Below, piece after piece: positions 1-10,321 of a stretch of 64,000 bases of DNA. Where the stretch lies: NCBI GenBank assembly GCA_018857735.1, contig JABMCL010002225.1, positions 956,501-1,020,500 of the forward strand, read 5' to 3'. Source of the stretch: Alviniconcha marisindica (lineage: Eukaryota; Mollusca; Gastropoda; Provannidae). The notes under the pieces are model-generated. The model did no database searches. It worked only from the letters and a program-made list of their open reading frames with translations, and was not told where the DNA came from. The position numbers and the translations under genes are program-made. Numbering within the stretch: the stretch's first letter is position 1; the number at the start of each line of letters is the position of its first letter.

Positions 1-1478
1 TGTCCATCCTGATCCACATTGGCTTGGTCAAGAAACCGCAGTTGGACTACTGGTCTACACACCCAGCCCTTTCCACAACCTTCACCTCTTGCCTTCTGAA
101 GCAGTCTCATTTCAAGGCCATACTGGCCATACTTTGGTAGGTGTCGACAAGTCCAACCAGGCCATACTTTGTCCCATGTACGCAGCAGTTGTTGGCACTG
201 TTCGAGCCAACCGCATAGGCCTGCCAAAAGACCTGCCTGTGCAGAAGATGGCCCTGGGTGAGATGGACTACTGATGCCAGAACCAGGTCCTCTACATGCA
301 CTGGAAGGACAAGCAGGATGTGCACATGCTGACAACAAAGCACCCTGCCCAAGATGACAACAGTGCAATCCAGGATGGAAGAGAAGAGGAAGCCTGTCTC
401 TGTCATGGACTACATTGCTAACATGGTAGGTGTCGACAAGTCCGACCAGATGATTTCCTACCTACCCCTCCACCCCAAAACTGTAAAGTGGTGGAAGAAG
501 CTGATACTCCACCTGATGACCCTTGTAATGATCCAGGCACACACCCTGTACAACAAACACAGGCACCAGAACAACAATAAAGATATCTCACTTGAGGACT
601 TTGTCAAGTCTGTGTGTTTTGATCTTGGAGGGTTGTCACAGAACGACACAGATGGAACAAGGGATGCTACGGGGGCAGCTGCCCCACCTCCTGATGTCAT
701 CAGCTGACTCCACCCTGGTTCACACTTTCCCCAAGATATCCCTTCAAAGCCAAATGCCAAAAGGAAACCACAGAGGGCCTGCAAAGTGTGCTATGCCAAG
801 AAGAAGCAACAAGGAGCATCACCTGAGGAGCTGAAGAACCATGTGCGGGTCATGTCATATCAGTGTGAACAGTGTCGGGTTTCTTTGTGTGTGACCCCTT
901 GCTTCAAGCTGTTCCATACTGTGGAGAAATACCATCTGTAGGACTTTACTGATGTTGAACCAGAGTCCAGTGCACTGCCTAGAGACAACTTACAGCTGTT
1001 TTCTTTGATGACAGTAAAGGATATAATTATTATGTGCCAAAACATCTCTATGAGACCACCTTCATAATTTGTTTCTGTTTTGTGTACAATTGCTCTTTTT
1101 TGATGCAAGTGACAGACAAAAGTGTGTTTTCAAGTGTATTCATAATCTGGAAACAAAACAGTGGATTGTGGCCTTGGAATTTCTAGTGGCAGTACTAGGA
1201 CATTGAGAGACTGATGCATATCTGAACAATAAAAACTTTTTGTTGTTTTTTCATTCTGACTGGGACTTACCTTCTTGTGGTGACAGAGAATGGTAAGCGA
1301 TTTTGATATAACTGTTGCATGATCTGAAAAAGCAAAGTCTAACCTCTACAAAAAATATCAAATTTAAGTAAATCTGTTTGTTTATTATTTTTTGCTGTTT
1401 TTTTTTTTTTAAATGGCCTAAAATAGTGTACCAACAGCAAGAAAGGGGGACAATTTAGGTGCGCTTGGAATGAGTTAA
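1..1478 (+). mobile_element. Decayed piggyBac-type DNA transposon, 3' part
   Basis: Broken pieces of a piggyBac-family transposase can be read across several frames. From base 2 the translation resembles the N-terminal part of the domain (ILIHIGLVK, then DYWSTHP). Around 190-340 the motifs TVRANRIGLPK and MHWKDKQDVHML appear. At 354-640 comes the typical block with GVDKSDQMISYLPLHPKT and HLMTLVMIQAHTLYNKH. A C-terminal cysteine-rich zinc-binding domain reads open from 762 to the stop at 939-941 (RACKVCYAKKK, then YQCEQCRVSLCVTPC). Frameshifts and stops show it is inactive. A TTAA at 1475-1478, next to a GCGC-containing end, is the likely right boundary, because TTAA is the piggyBac target site. 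The left end lies outside the window. The family call is secure; the right end is inferred. Confidence 0.85.
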
Positions 1479-1523
1479 TGTGTCCTCAACCTATGGTCAT
1501 TTTGGTGATGTGTATATTTTCAG

Positions 1524-1588
1524 CTGCTGTATGAGACATGGGCACGGGCTGGTGTGTGGTACAAGTTCCAGCCTCTGGATCACATCAG
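1524..1588 (+). CDS. ANO: Anoctamin exon a: cytosolic segment before TM1
   Basis: This 65-bp exon starts after TTTTCAG, enters in phase 0 and leaves in phase 2 at GTAATC. It encodes LLYETWARAGVWYKFQPLDH plus IR. The 'YETWARxGxWYKFQPLDxIR' signature is typical of the cytosolic stretch leading into the first helix of anoctamins. A decayed piggyBac element ends 45 bp upstream of it. Confidence 0.93.
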
Positions 1589-1722
1589 GTAATCAGTTGA
1601 TCTAATAGTCACTTCTGCTAGATGGTGCTATCTATAATGTAGTTGTTTTTCAATTGTGCAGTTTGTTGAGCTTGTTTGCAGTGTAGTACATCATCTTGTC
1701 TCTTGTGACTCAGAGGTCCAGT

Positions 1723-2010
1723 CGATAAATTAGACGGAATGGTCAATGATACCAGCATGTCGTAGCCTTATGTGCTCTTTTAACAGGGGTAATATTGAAG
1801 GGACTAACTCTTCAAAAATTTGTGTCTGATGTTTGTGTATGTATGTTTTATGCTTGCGAAGTGATTGGTTTTTTAGATTGATTTGACAGAGGGTTGATAT
1901 ATATGTGAGAAGAGTTTAGAAATGTGTGTTTGCTTATGACCTGAGTTTGACTGTCCTGAGGTGACCCTGTGTGGTTGACAGGACATTAAAATCCAATTAC
2001 TACTACTACT
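1723..2010 (+). mobile_element. SINE-like retroposon (family 'SINE-B') with 12-15 bp target duplications
   Basis: The element begins CGATAAATTAGACGGAATGG and ends GTTGACAGGACATTAAAATCC followed by a short (TAC)n tail. It is flanked by the direct repeat CAGAGGTCCAGT at 1711-1722 and 2011-2022 (ACTCAGAGGTCCAGT if the tail overlap is included). A second, longer copy is at 59362-59724 and shares the head and the GTTGACTGG(G/A)C tail. I see no clear tRNA A or B box in the head, so its promoter origin is unknown. It lies in the 667-bp intron between exons a and b. Confidence 0.8.
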
Positions 2011-2255
2011 CAGAGGTCCAGTTTAGGATTTGCATGTCCGTTTATAGTGATGGCATTGTCATTGGATTACTCTGCTGATAGTTCAGTTGCTATAGATGTA
2101 GTTGCCTTTCTGTTAATTCTCATGAGCACATTGGGTGTTGGTGATCTAAAGCTGATCATCTGATGTGTTTCTTATGTGATGGAGATGCGGATTTGATAGG
2201 GAAAGAGAAGCTTTGTGTTGTGAATAATAAATTGTCCTGTTTCTGTTGGACACAG

Positions 2256-2390
2256 ATTGTACTTTGGGGAGAAAGTGGGCATCTATTTTGCCTGGTTGGG
2301 CTACTACACTGGTCAGCTCATCCCAGCTGCCTTTGTGGGCCTCATCGCCTTTTTGTATGGTGTGGGCACACTCAGCAAAGACCCGACCAG
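2256..2390 (+). CDS. ANO: Anoctamin exon b: TM1
   Basis: The exon is 135 bp, phase 2 to phase 2, with acceptor TTGGACACAG and donor GTTAGT. It encodes [20 protein letters not shown] then [16 protein letters not shown] and GTLSKDPTR. The [15 protein letters not shown] motif followed by a hydrophobic run is the hallmark of the first transmembrane helix of anoctamins. Confidence 0.95.
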
Positions 2391-2640
2391 GTTAGTGTGT
2401 TGGAACCTGTGATGACCTGCCCACCATTAGGGCATTAGAATTTGGTCTAAGAAGACTGGTGGTCTCTCAGAACCTGAAGTATGGTGCCATTCACGCACTT
2501 GGCCCCAGACCAGCCATTGCCCTTCTCTACGAAATCCCTGTGTGGAATGATCCTGGTATATAACTTTAAAAATCAATATGTTTTTTTGTTTTGTTTTTAA
2601 TCCAAAATCAGAAATGTCCTCATCTGAATGTCAGGTTTTG

Positions 2641-2775
2641 TTAGGGTGTCTACAGGGTAACTGACTTAGCAAAATTTCCAGTTTGAATCTCCGAAGATGA
2701 AGCTCCATGTTAGGGTGCCCAGGGTAAGCAACTGAGCCAGATTTGCAGTTCAAATCTGAAAGGATGAAGCTCCAA
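2641..2775 (+). repeat. Two-copy tandem repeat, unit about 67 bp
   Basis: Two diverged copies share TAGGGTG, GGGTAA, CTGA, TTTGAATCT/TCAAATCT and GATGAAGCTCCA in the same order. They are adjacent at about 2641-2706 and 2709-2775. No coding potential is apparent. Confidence 0.6.
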
Positions 2776-4773
2776 TACCATTGCTAACAGTAGGGGTTTT
2801 ATTTATTTTTGTGGATCTATCGTGTGTCCATCTCACAACTTTGAAAATTCACAGCATCTCTCAGACTCCTCCGAACTTCGAACAGAGGACATTGCCAGAA
2901 GTAGTGCACAGTAGTAGAAATGAGGCAGTGAGTCTCATGAGAATCCTGTTCCTATATGCATAAGCTGGGATGCCAGGATGGAGCGTCTGCTAACTGGCTG
3001 CTACCGGGCAGTCTTGGGTTGCGCAGTAAGAAAAAAGAATGGGTGGTGATGGGCGGTCTGGGGCAAAGTTGGTTACATTTCCAGTGTATATTCCCTGCAA
3101 TGTGTTACTTACTTTAGAACAAGTTTTATAGCACTGTATGGATTTAATCAGTGTGAAACAAAAGTACTTTCAAATTCTTTAAGAATATTGTTGAATAATA
3201 CATCAGTATTCCAGCATCGTTACAGTAAGTTTGCCTAAACACTAGGCAACGAGAACAGATATCTTTTTAGAGAAATACATGTGACCAAACTTTAAGCATG
3301 TAGCATTTTGGTCATCAAAATATCATCATCATCAAATTACCAACATTTGACCCATCACTAGATCTCATTTCAGTGGTAAACAATTATACTCCCAAATGCC
3401 CATTACCCCTCCCTATGCCAATATACTCTCTTCTCCGGTGTGGGAGCTTAGGGCTGTTACAAATTAGTGGTGGCTGGGGAGGTCAGAGGTTGAAGGTTCT
3501 GGTGTGCTACTTTGTGCAGCCCTGCCTACTGGGAAGAGGGGAACCAAAGTAGTGTTCTTTGTTCCCTTGCACAGCACACCAAAAACAGCACATCATCTAC
3601 TGCCCATGTGCAGGCCATTTATGCCCCCTGTCCCTCTAGGTAAAAATAGTTTAGCCACTCACTACCTTGCAGTAGTCTGACAATCTGTCATCTGCTGTAG
3701 CGTGCATCTTAGCACTGCTTAACACGCCTTGATTCATGTTTTCAGGTCTGATTTATACTATTCTGTGTTTAATCTGACCATGAAACATCATGTTGCAAAC
3801 TTCTGCAACAAACAGCCAGTTTTGGGAAGATGTTATGAATTGGCTAACTTTTCAATATTTAGCACTCCAAAGTGAAAATTAAACATACCATAGGAAAGAG
3901 GAACAAGTTTCCTATCAGATTCATATACTGGATTGATCCATTTGCCTGTGGTTTGACCATACCATTCTGTGTTGCGTAGTTGTAAAAGACATGCAATTTT
4001 ACACTCACTGTTAGATTTTTCTGCCTCAATTTTTGTTGTTACATATGTCAGGAAATGGGTTGGCATTAAACAATGGCAGCACATAAAAAAATTAAAAATG
4101 ATGAAAGATGGAAAGTTCATCCATATCCACATTGTGATATTTATCAATCAGTTTCATCACATCATACCATGTTATAAAGATCTGCAACAAGTTTCAAAGT
4201 TCTGTGTGACCGCAATGTTTCAAACTTCTGCAGCTTGGAACTGGCACACCAAATCTACAACCAACAGTATTCATTTGATTGCATTTTTGTCATAGTAACA
4301 GTGTTTACAGGTGCTTTAGCAATGATACCATAACCTACCTGCACTTTTATTGCCAAAATGTCAAGTCAGCACTCAAAGTCTACTAACACTTGGAAGCTGA
4401 GTCTACTGCCATACCGAAGAGTGAAACTGTGTAGATCAAATGCAAAATTAAATGTTGTTGTAAAGACTGCTCACACAGAGGCTTGCCTGCCTACCTACGC
4501 ATCCACCAGCTAATACTCTACCTGTTACCTGTACATTCATGTAATTAATATGTTTTAATCTGCCAGCCTAGCTACATAAGCACCCATGGCTACCTACCCA
4601 CTGGTCTGTGGACACTGTCTTGTGACTTTGTCCCTCACAATTATGAAACATTAAAATGGCTGTCATCGCTGCCCACCTTAATGCATAAGTCATTCTGGTG
4701 GTGACAGTGTTAGTGATAGGTATATAATTCCCCCCCCCCCCCCCACCACCTCCACACCCCCTTCCCCCCTTCT

Positions 4774-4825
4774 TCCCATCCCTAATAAACCTTATGGTTT
4801 CTGTGGACGTTAAGCACCATGTTTT
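4774..4825 (-). repeat. Dispersed repeat fragment, also at 26163-26212 in the opposite orientation
   Basis: The segment ending TCTGTGGACGTTAAGCACC is the reverse complement of GGTGCTTAACGTCCACAGA at 26167. Both are followed by a stretch reading ATAAACC(T/G)TA(T/C)GG or its complement. The motif resembles the 3' tails of the SINEs in this window. Confidence 0.55.
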
Positions 4826-5324
4826 TACCCACACATGTGCCTGCTTACTGATCTACCTGTCGCTTCATTTTAAAATAAGCTTTTTATAATTATTATTCTT
4901 TTCAACTGACAGCATATAAAAACACACAGCTACAGGTCTAACTACCTACAAACCTACTGCTATGATTGGCCATGGCACACCTGCTCAGGAACCAACCTGT
5001 TTGATAATCTATGTGTCCAGTGTAATATTCTTTTGATGCAGCTACTTGTGTGCATGGTCTCCAGTAAAGTTACCTGCTCATTAACTACAGCTATGCACAT
5101 TAACTACAGTTGTACACCACATGCCCATTCAAGTAATTGTCTCCTTGCCCACAGACCTATGTGTCAGTTAACCTGTCATAAATAAAGAATCAGCTAACCA
5201 CATACCTGTAGACTCAGATAATAGTCACAAAACTACCTGTAGTTCATCACTCTGTGCAGTTTCGTACTATTCCTCATGACTTTAATTACTGCGTACATAA
5301 GTGTCCTAGTTCTACATCTCATTT

Positions 5325-5455
5325 TTCACTGTTTAACTGTTGTTTTAGTGTCATTTTGTAGCCTGATAAATGGAATTACCCTGGAAATTTGCATGTTGTG
5401 TTTTGTCCTAATAAATAGTGTTCTTTTGAACCTTTTATGTGTTTGGATCTTACTG
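5325..5455 (+). mobile_element. Penelope-like terminal repeat fragment with hammerhead-like core
   Basis: The block GTGTCATTTTGTAGCCTGAT, then CCTGGAAATTTGCATG, then TAATAAATAGTG, then GAACCTTTTATGTGTTTGG is colinear with the arms at 38378-38491 (reverse) and 38635-38757, and with part of 11999-12110. The core CCTGATAA...GGAAATTTGC resembles a hammerhead ribozyme core (CUGANGA, stem II, GAAA) with the essential G8 changed. Terminal repeats of Penelope-like elements carry such ribozymes, so that class is my best guess. The class is inferred, not proven. Confidence 0.5.
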
Positions 5456-6053
5456 CATACTTGTCAGTTCAGTTACGGCTCTTCCTACCCACAAATATTC
5501 TAGCTGTTTATTATACCTGTGCTATCTTCCCAGCTATCCACATGCATATCCACTTGGTGGTCTTACTATGTATGAACATCCCCTTTTATTGGTGTTCCTG
5601 TCCAGTTTCTCACTAATTCATGTAATGTTATCCATACCCACAAACCTCGTTTGTTAACCATACCTGTCAGTACTGTACTCATTTCCCAGACATCTGAATA
5701 CCTGTCACCCATATTATGGTCAGTCTAGCCATATACCTTCCTGTTCAATGATGGTGTGGGGCTTCATGTCCTCCAATGTTGGGTTGACATATTAGGGACA
5801 ATCCTGTTCAATAACCTGCCTTCCATTGTTATAGTTTCCTGTCTACCCGCAACACCTGTGTACATGGGTAATGGGTCTCTCTACCCACAAGCCTATGTGT
5901 AGGTATATGCCCAGACCACACCATGAACGCAAAAATGGAAATGAATGCTTGTATTAATGAACAGGTATGGGTATATAGACCACTGTGTTAGTGAAGAAGT
6001 GCATGGATAGGTGCAAATCATGGTAGGACATTGTACATGTTTGATAATGGTTA

Positions 6054-6195
6054 ACATGTATTTCACTGGTATGTAGACCAACAGGTGAGTATGCAGGTAC
6101 TGAGGAAAACAAGTACAAAAATAGACATGTATTTCACTGGTATGTAGACCAACAGGTGAATACACAGGTACCGAGGAAAACAAGTACAAAAATAG
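6054..6195 (+). repeat. Two-copy tandem duplication, 71-bp unit
   Basis: ACATGTATTTCACTGGTATG starts at 6054 and again at 6125. The two 71-bp units differ at only a few positions, so the duplication is recent relative to the surrounding repeats. No gene overlaps it. Confidence 0.85.
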
Positions 6196-6202
6196 ACATT
6201 CA

Positions 6203-6305
6203 AGATGCAAGATTACTTTATTATCTCATCAGAGAAATTAAAACGTGGCTGAACATTAACCACATCACAGTACACAATAACACATATTGTATATTTACAG
6301 TTTGC
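6203..6305 (-). mobile_element. LINE 3' end, minus strand (CR1/L2-like tail)
   Basis: On the minus strand this reads ...GTGATGTGGTTAATGTTCAG, CCACGTTTTAATTTCTCTGA, TGAGATAATAAAGTAATCTT. The same sequence occurs on the + strand at 46985-47088. The form 'TTTAATTT..(C/G)ATGAGATAATAAAGTAATCTTG' is characteristic of 3' ends of CR1/L2-type LINEs. It is a different subfamily from the LINE that starts at about 6385. Confidence 0.7.
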
Positions 6306-6384
6306 TTACAGGAAAAACAGGAGTACTGATGATGCAGTTTTATACAGTTTAGAAAATATATACTCGCATTTAGAAAAAACAGGA

Positions 6385-7732
6385 AGTACTGTAAGAAGTT
6401 CTTCGATTTTACCAGTGCTTTTAACACAATACAGCCACATTTACTTGTTCAGAAACTTTTAAACATGAAACTACTGTCATCCGTTATTTCATGGACCTTT
6501 GACTATCTTACAAGTAGACATCAGTATGTAAGGCTAAATGGATTACTGTCATCTACTATTAGAACAAACACTGGTGCACCTCAAGGTACTGTTTTAGCAC
6601 CCTTTTTGTTTGCGCTGACTGACTGTAGAAGCACTGATGAGTCATGTCCTGTAGTAAAATTTGCAGATGATACAGAACTGGTTGGCAAAATTAGTAATGA
6701 TGAAGATGCAATATGAATATACCACAAGCAGATTGAAAACTTTGTGAATTGGTGTGATAAAAATTACTTGAATGTTTCCAAAACGAAAGAGATGTGCATT
6801 GATTTTAGGAAGAATCAAAGATGCCCCAAACCAGTCTACATTAAACTAAAGGAGAAGCAGTAGAGAGAGTAGATACATGTAGGTACTTAGGTGTGGTTTT
6901 TGATAGTAAATTGAACTGGAAAGAGAACATCAACTCTGTGCTGAAAAAAGTGAACTCGAGAATATTGCATGAGAAAGCTGAGATCATTTGGAGTAAATTT
7001 AGATATGCTAGTAACTTTTTATAATGCTGTAATATGTAGTATTATTATCTTTGGTTCTGTCTGTTGGGGTGGGAATTTTCAAAATTAGATAGAGGGAGGT
7101 TGGAAAAGATTGTTAAAAAAGCAGGTCATGTTGTGGGAAAGCCACTGGACAGTTTTAAGACTTTACATGAAAAGAGTAAGTAAGTAAGTAAGTTGGTGTT
7201 TTACGCCCAGTCAACCGTACATGAAAAGAGACTGTGCAGAAAACTAATGCAAATATTAAACGACCCTACACACCCAATAAGACACTACTTTGATAGCAGA
7301 TGTAGCAACGGGAGTGGAAGATCTTTACTTCTGAGAACAAACACAAACTGTTTTAAAACCTCATTTTTACCCTCGGCTCTGTCAGTTTTTAATGAAAATT
7401 ATACCAGACATTAACTGAGTTTGCGTATGCGTCAAGACGTCTGTTTCTAACGGAGGATTGGGGATGTGTAAAGCTAATGATTTTTATTTGAGAGTTTTTA
7501 TGTTTTGCTTTGACACAGAGAAAGCATTATTCCAGGTAATTTTGGGTTTGCTATAACTAAGTATTAGTGTATGCAGATTGAGAGAAAGGGGGCGTATGTG
7601 TAAGAGTGTGTATGTGCATGTGTGCATGTGGTTCATGATTTAAAATTATTGAGATATGTTCTTCATTGTGCGATCGAACGACAGCTTTAATTTCCAACTG
7701 GGATTAATAAAGTATATTGTTATTGTTGTTAT
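6385..7732 (+). mobile_element. Truncated non-LTR retrotransposon (CR1/L2/Rex1-like), reverse transcriptase to 3' end
   Basis: The reverse transcriptase starts within the palm domain (FFDFTSAFNTIQPHLLVQKL). It continues through GAPQGTVLAPFLFAL and the catalytic KFADDTELVGKI, thumb residues NWCDKNYLNVSKTKEM, and PKPVYIK. After several frameshifts come RYLGVVFDSKLNWKENI, LNDPTHPIRHYF and KTSFLPSALSVFNENYTRH. The 3' UTR ends AACTGGGATTAATAAAGTAT with a short ATTGTT repeat. Stops and frameshifts make it a pseudogene, and the endonuclease part is absent. The 3' half is colinear with copies at 29085-29920 and 19912-20196. A 42-bp insertion interrupts it at 7177-7218. Confidence 0.88.
7177..7218 (-). 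mobile_element. Minimal SINE-tail insertion with perfect 12-bp target duplication
   Basis: The 42 bases consist of (TAAG)n plus the reverse complement of ACGGTTGACTGGGCGTAAAA and CACCAAC, the 3' end of the SINE family seen at 59690-59724. Flanks at 7165-7176 and 7219-7230 are identical (ACATGAAAAGAG). The homologous LINE copy has a single uninterrupted ACATGAAAAGAG at 29404-29415. This is a retroposition that copied only the tail of its template. Confidence 0.85.
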
Positions 7733-7741
7733 TAACCCACC

Positions 7742-8075
7742 AAGAAAGCTTCAGTGGACATTTCTACACTGACAGCACATCACCATAAGCTGGAATGTCT
7801 TGTGAAATGATTGGATTGCTGTGGTTAAGATCACAATGAAGATTCAAAACTTCATGTGAGTTCGGTATTTTCTGTGCCACTGATATCGTTGCAACCAAAC
7901 TAGCTGTATGTGTACTATTACTTACTACCAGATCTAGTGCAAACAATGTGGGATCTGGTGTACTGACAATAACAGTGACTTACAGTATCTAGGCACTCAA
8001 CCTGGAGGACAGTTTGTTGCTACACAAGGCAACAAACCTTCTTTGACGACTTTTTCCTACCCTGTTTTTTTTTTT
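7742..8075 (+). repeat. Member of the abundant AAGGTCA-type dispersed repeat family
   Basis: The order of motifs matches the larger arrays at 32-36 kb: CATCACCATAAGC, GGAATGTCTTGTGAAATGAT, GGTTAAGATCACAATGAAG, TTCTGTGCCACTGATA, GTTGCAACCAAACTAG, GACAATAACAGTGACTTACA. The central receptor-like motif is mutated here. The 3' part (ACAGTGACTTACAG) recurs at 33716, 36388 and 61057, so the family seems to have a defined right end. Confidence 0.7.
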
Positions 8076-8099
8076 ATATATAAAAATAATGATTGATGT

Positions 8100-8170
8100 C
8101 CGATTCAGGATAGTGTTTGCTCATCCTGAAGTGACCCTGTGCAGTTGACAGGCTGTTTAAATCCCAGAAC
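8100..8170 (+). repeat. SINE 3'-end fragment
   Basis: The segment with CCTGAAGTGACCCTGTGCAG and TTGACAGGCTGTTTAAATCC matches the tail of the SINE at 1723-2010. Similar tail fragments lie near 15857-15905, 16506-16555 and, reversed, 49437-49500. Confidence 0.6.
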
Positions 8171-8485
8171 TAACTGGTTATTTGGGTACCCTGAAGGGTG
8201 GCTGCATCAGAGGAAATGCTGGATGGACAATGTTATAGAGTTGATGTCCCTACTCATGCCGGAACTGCTTGTGACAGCTTCCCACAGAAGAGATTGGAAG
8301 AGGATCTGAGAGGATCTGCACTAAAGCATCTTTTGTGCCCCTGAGACAACCCAACCAGTGAAGGAACTAAACACCTGATTTTAGATCAGTGTAGTGTTGG
8401 AAAAGCTGTTATTTTCTTTGCAAAATGAGTTGAATAGGAATTATTCATTACTATATTTACATTTGTTTGTTTTTTCTGTGTGCAG

Positions 8486-8652
8486 CAAGGCTGTCTGTGA
8501 CAAGAATGGGCCTGGTGGTTACATTATGTGCCCAGAGTGTGATGAACGCTGTTCCTACTGGTACCTGGAGAGAAGCTGTACCTATTCTACTGTCACCTAC
8601 CTCTTTGACAATGAAGGCACCGTCTTTTTCGCTGCCTTCATGGCAGTGTGGG
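8486..8652 (+). CDS. ANO: Anoctamin exon c: cysteine-rich TM1-TM2 loop and start of TM2
   Basis: The exon is 167 bp, phase 2 to phase 1, after TGTGTGCAG and before GTCAGT. It encodes [40 protein letters not shown] and [16 protein letters not shown]. The CP-x-CD-x2-CxYW...C pattern is the conserved disulfide-bonded extracellular loop of anoctamins. LFDNxxTVFFAxFMAxW starts the second helix. Confidence 0.96.
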
Positions 8653-8794
8653 GTCAGTATTTGTATGTAAGAGGAAACTCTTCTCTTTTGCCTTAGACCC
8701 AGTTTATGCAGTTTTGTATGGGTATGCAGTGGTGGTGAAACATGATTAATTACACAGTATTTGCTTTTTGTCTTGCCTTAAGATGCCTCTGCTG

Positions 8795-8814
8795 CCCCCC
8801 CCCCCCCCCCCCCC
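8795..8814. repeat. Poly(C) tract of 20
   Basis: An uninterrupted run of 20 C on the + strand, 143 bp after exon c. It is one of 14 G or C tracts of at least 15 in the window. Confidence 0.95.
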
Positions 8815-8888
8815 TTCTGTAATAAAATTGGAGGAAGTGGTTTATTTCTGGTTGTCCTAAGAATCTTGTTGAGAAACTACAAAAGGGT

Positions 8889-9629
8889 CAGAAGTTGAAC
8901 CTAGAATTGCAAAGCAGTGCAAATGCCACTACTGTTGCAGTTGCAAAAATTACCCAGGAAAGGGGATGGAGGGTGGAAAAAAGTGTCTTTGCATCATTTT
9001 TTTGGCTGATCCGAAGATCGTGAGTTCATGGAAAAAATGCGTTTTGGGGCATCCTATCAGGCGATTCAGCGAAGCTGGTTTGCTAGAGTGAATGCGCTTT
9101 GTAATCTTTCGCACAAGAAGTCACGAGATTTCTGAGTAGGCGTTGCTTCACGCTGTGTATGACAGTGGAAGTTGAACCTAGAATCATGTTTTGGGGCATC
9201 CTATAGCACGAGCAACAAGTTATTGCTTTTTGCCAGACACATTATGACTACGGGCCTCCAAAAATGCCTTTAAAGTTGGCAGTGTAACATTTGCAAATTC
9301 ACTGTCACCGCCTTCTATTGTGAAGAAAGTATGCACCGGAAGTAAAAGCAGCCAAGGGACTTAATCGATGCTGGGCAAAAGTCAAGGGAGTTAACAACCC
9401 TGCCTGAATCACCCAATAGCACCAGCAACAAGTTATTGCTTGTTGCCAGACACATTCTGAATACAGGCCTTCAAAAATTCCGTTAATGTTGGCAGTGTAA
9501 AATTCGCAAATTCACTGTCACTGCCTTCCATTGTGAAGAAAGTATGCACCGAAAGTAAAAGCAGCCAAGGGCCTTAAGCGATGCCAGGTAAAAGTCAAGG
9601 GAGTTAACAACCCTGCCTGAACTGCCCAA
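8889..9629 (+). mobile_element. 5'-truncated MITE copy (outer), interrupted by a second copy
   Basis: Segments 8889-9056 and 9419-9629 together match the MITE at 28000-28502: GAAGTTGAACCTAGAATTGC, then the GGGGATGGAGGGTGGAAAAA block, GCATCCTAT, then AGCACCAGCAACAAGTTATT, and GCAGCCAAGGG. The right end is CTGCCCAA followed by TA. The left terminal repeat is missing. It is split by the inner copy at 9057-9416. Confidence 0.85.
9057..9416 (+). mobile_element. Inner MITE copy nested in another copy, TA target duplication
   Basis: It starts TCAGGCGATTCAGCGAAGC and ends GCCTGAATCACCCAA, imperfect forms of the TTGGGCGATTCA terminal inverted repeat. TA dinucleotides flank it at 9055-9056 and 9417-9418. 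Removing the element plus one TA restores the family sequence CATCCTATAGCACCAGC. At 360 bp it carries an internal deletion relative to the 503-514 bp copies. Confidence 0.85.
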
Positions 9630-9715
9630 TAGAAAATCAGTTGTGATAAAAGGTCAGTTGTGATCGGACATGAAACAACAGAATATTGTTTTTCAACCTT
9701 TTTGTTGACAATTCT

Positions 9716-10195
9716 GTTCAGTTCAGTTCAATTCAATTCAAAAAACTTTAATCATCCCACAAGGGGCAATTTTGTTGTCATGGCAGGCTTGTAAAATAAT
9801 AATACATAAAGTTAAGAGAACAATACAACAAACACAACACCACCAACAAAAGAGTCTTACTTTAACCATAGTTATAGATATAGTTATAAATACAGAACAA
9901 TTGTGCATAGTTCAGGAGCTGTGTGAGAGTCGAGATGGCTGTCCCGGGCTGTCCGTCCTAACGAGCCTTCTGGATTCCATGGACGTAAAGCTATATTGAA
10001 CGATGCTTCGGCATTGGTCTCAGCTTGTCCCTAATATGTCAACTGACATCTGAGGACATTGAGCAACACTACCTGCATAGAACAATTGCGACTTCATCAT
10101 AAAATAGTAATGAAGTTAAGATCACATACTTGTAAAACAGTTCATTAAAATATTACACACAGCAATTAAAACAATATTACACACACACACACACA

Positions 10196-10267
<72 letters not shown>

Positions 10268-10268
10268 A

Positions 10269-10321
<53 letters not shown>

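Larger units (their letters stand above)
2391..5320. other. Intron sequence without a recognisable gene
   Basis: This is the 5' half of the intron between exons b and c. Apart from a tandem duplication at 2641-2775, a C tract at 4730-4744 and a dispersed repeat fragment at 4774-4825, I see only AT-rich intronic DNA. The short open frames here lack family motifs and proper splice context. Confidence 0.6.

Noticed and set aside
6465..6716. A host reverse transcriptase gene
   Set aside because: The RT motifs are flanked by frameshifts, a LINE 3' UTR and sibling copies, so it is a dead LINE.
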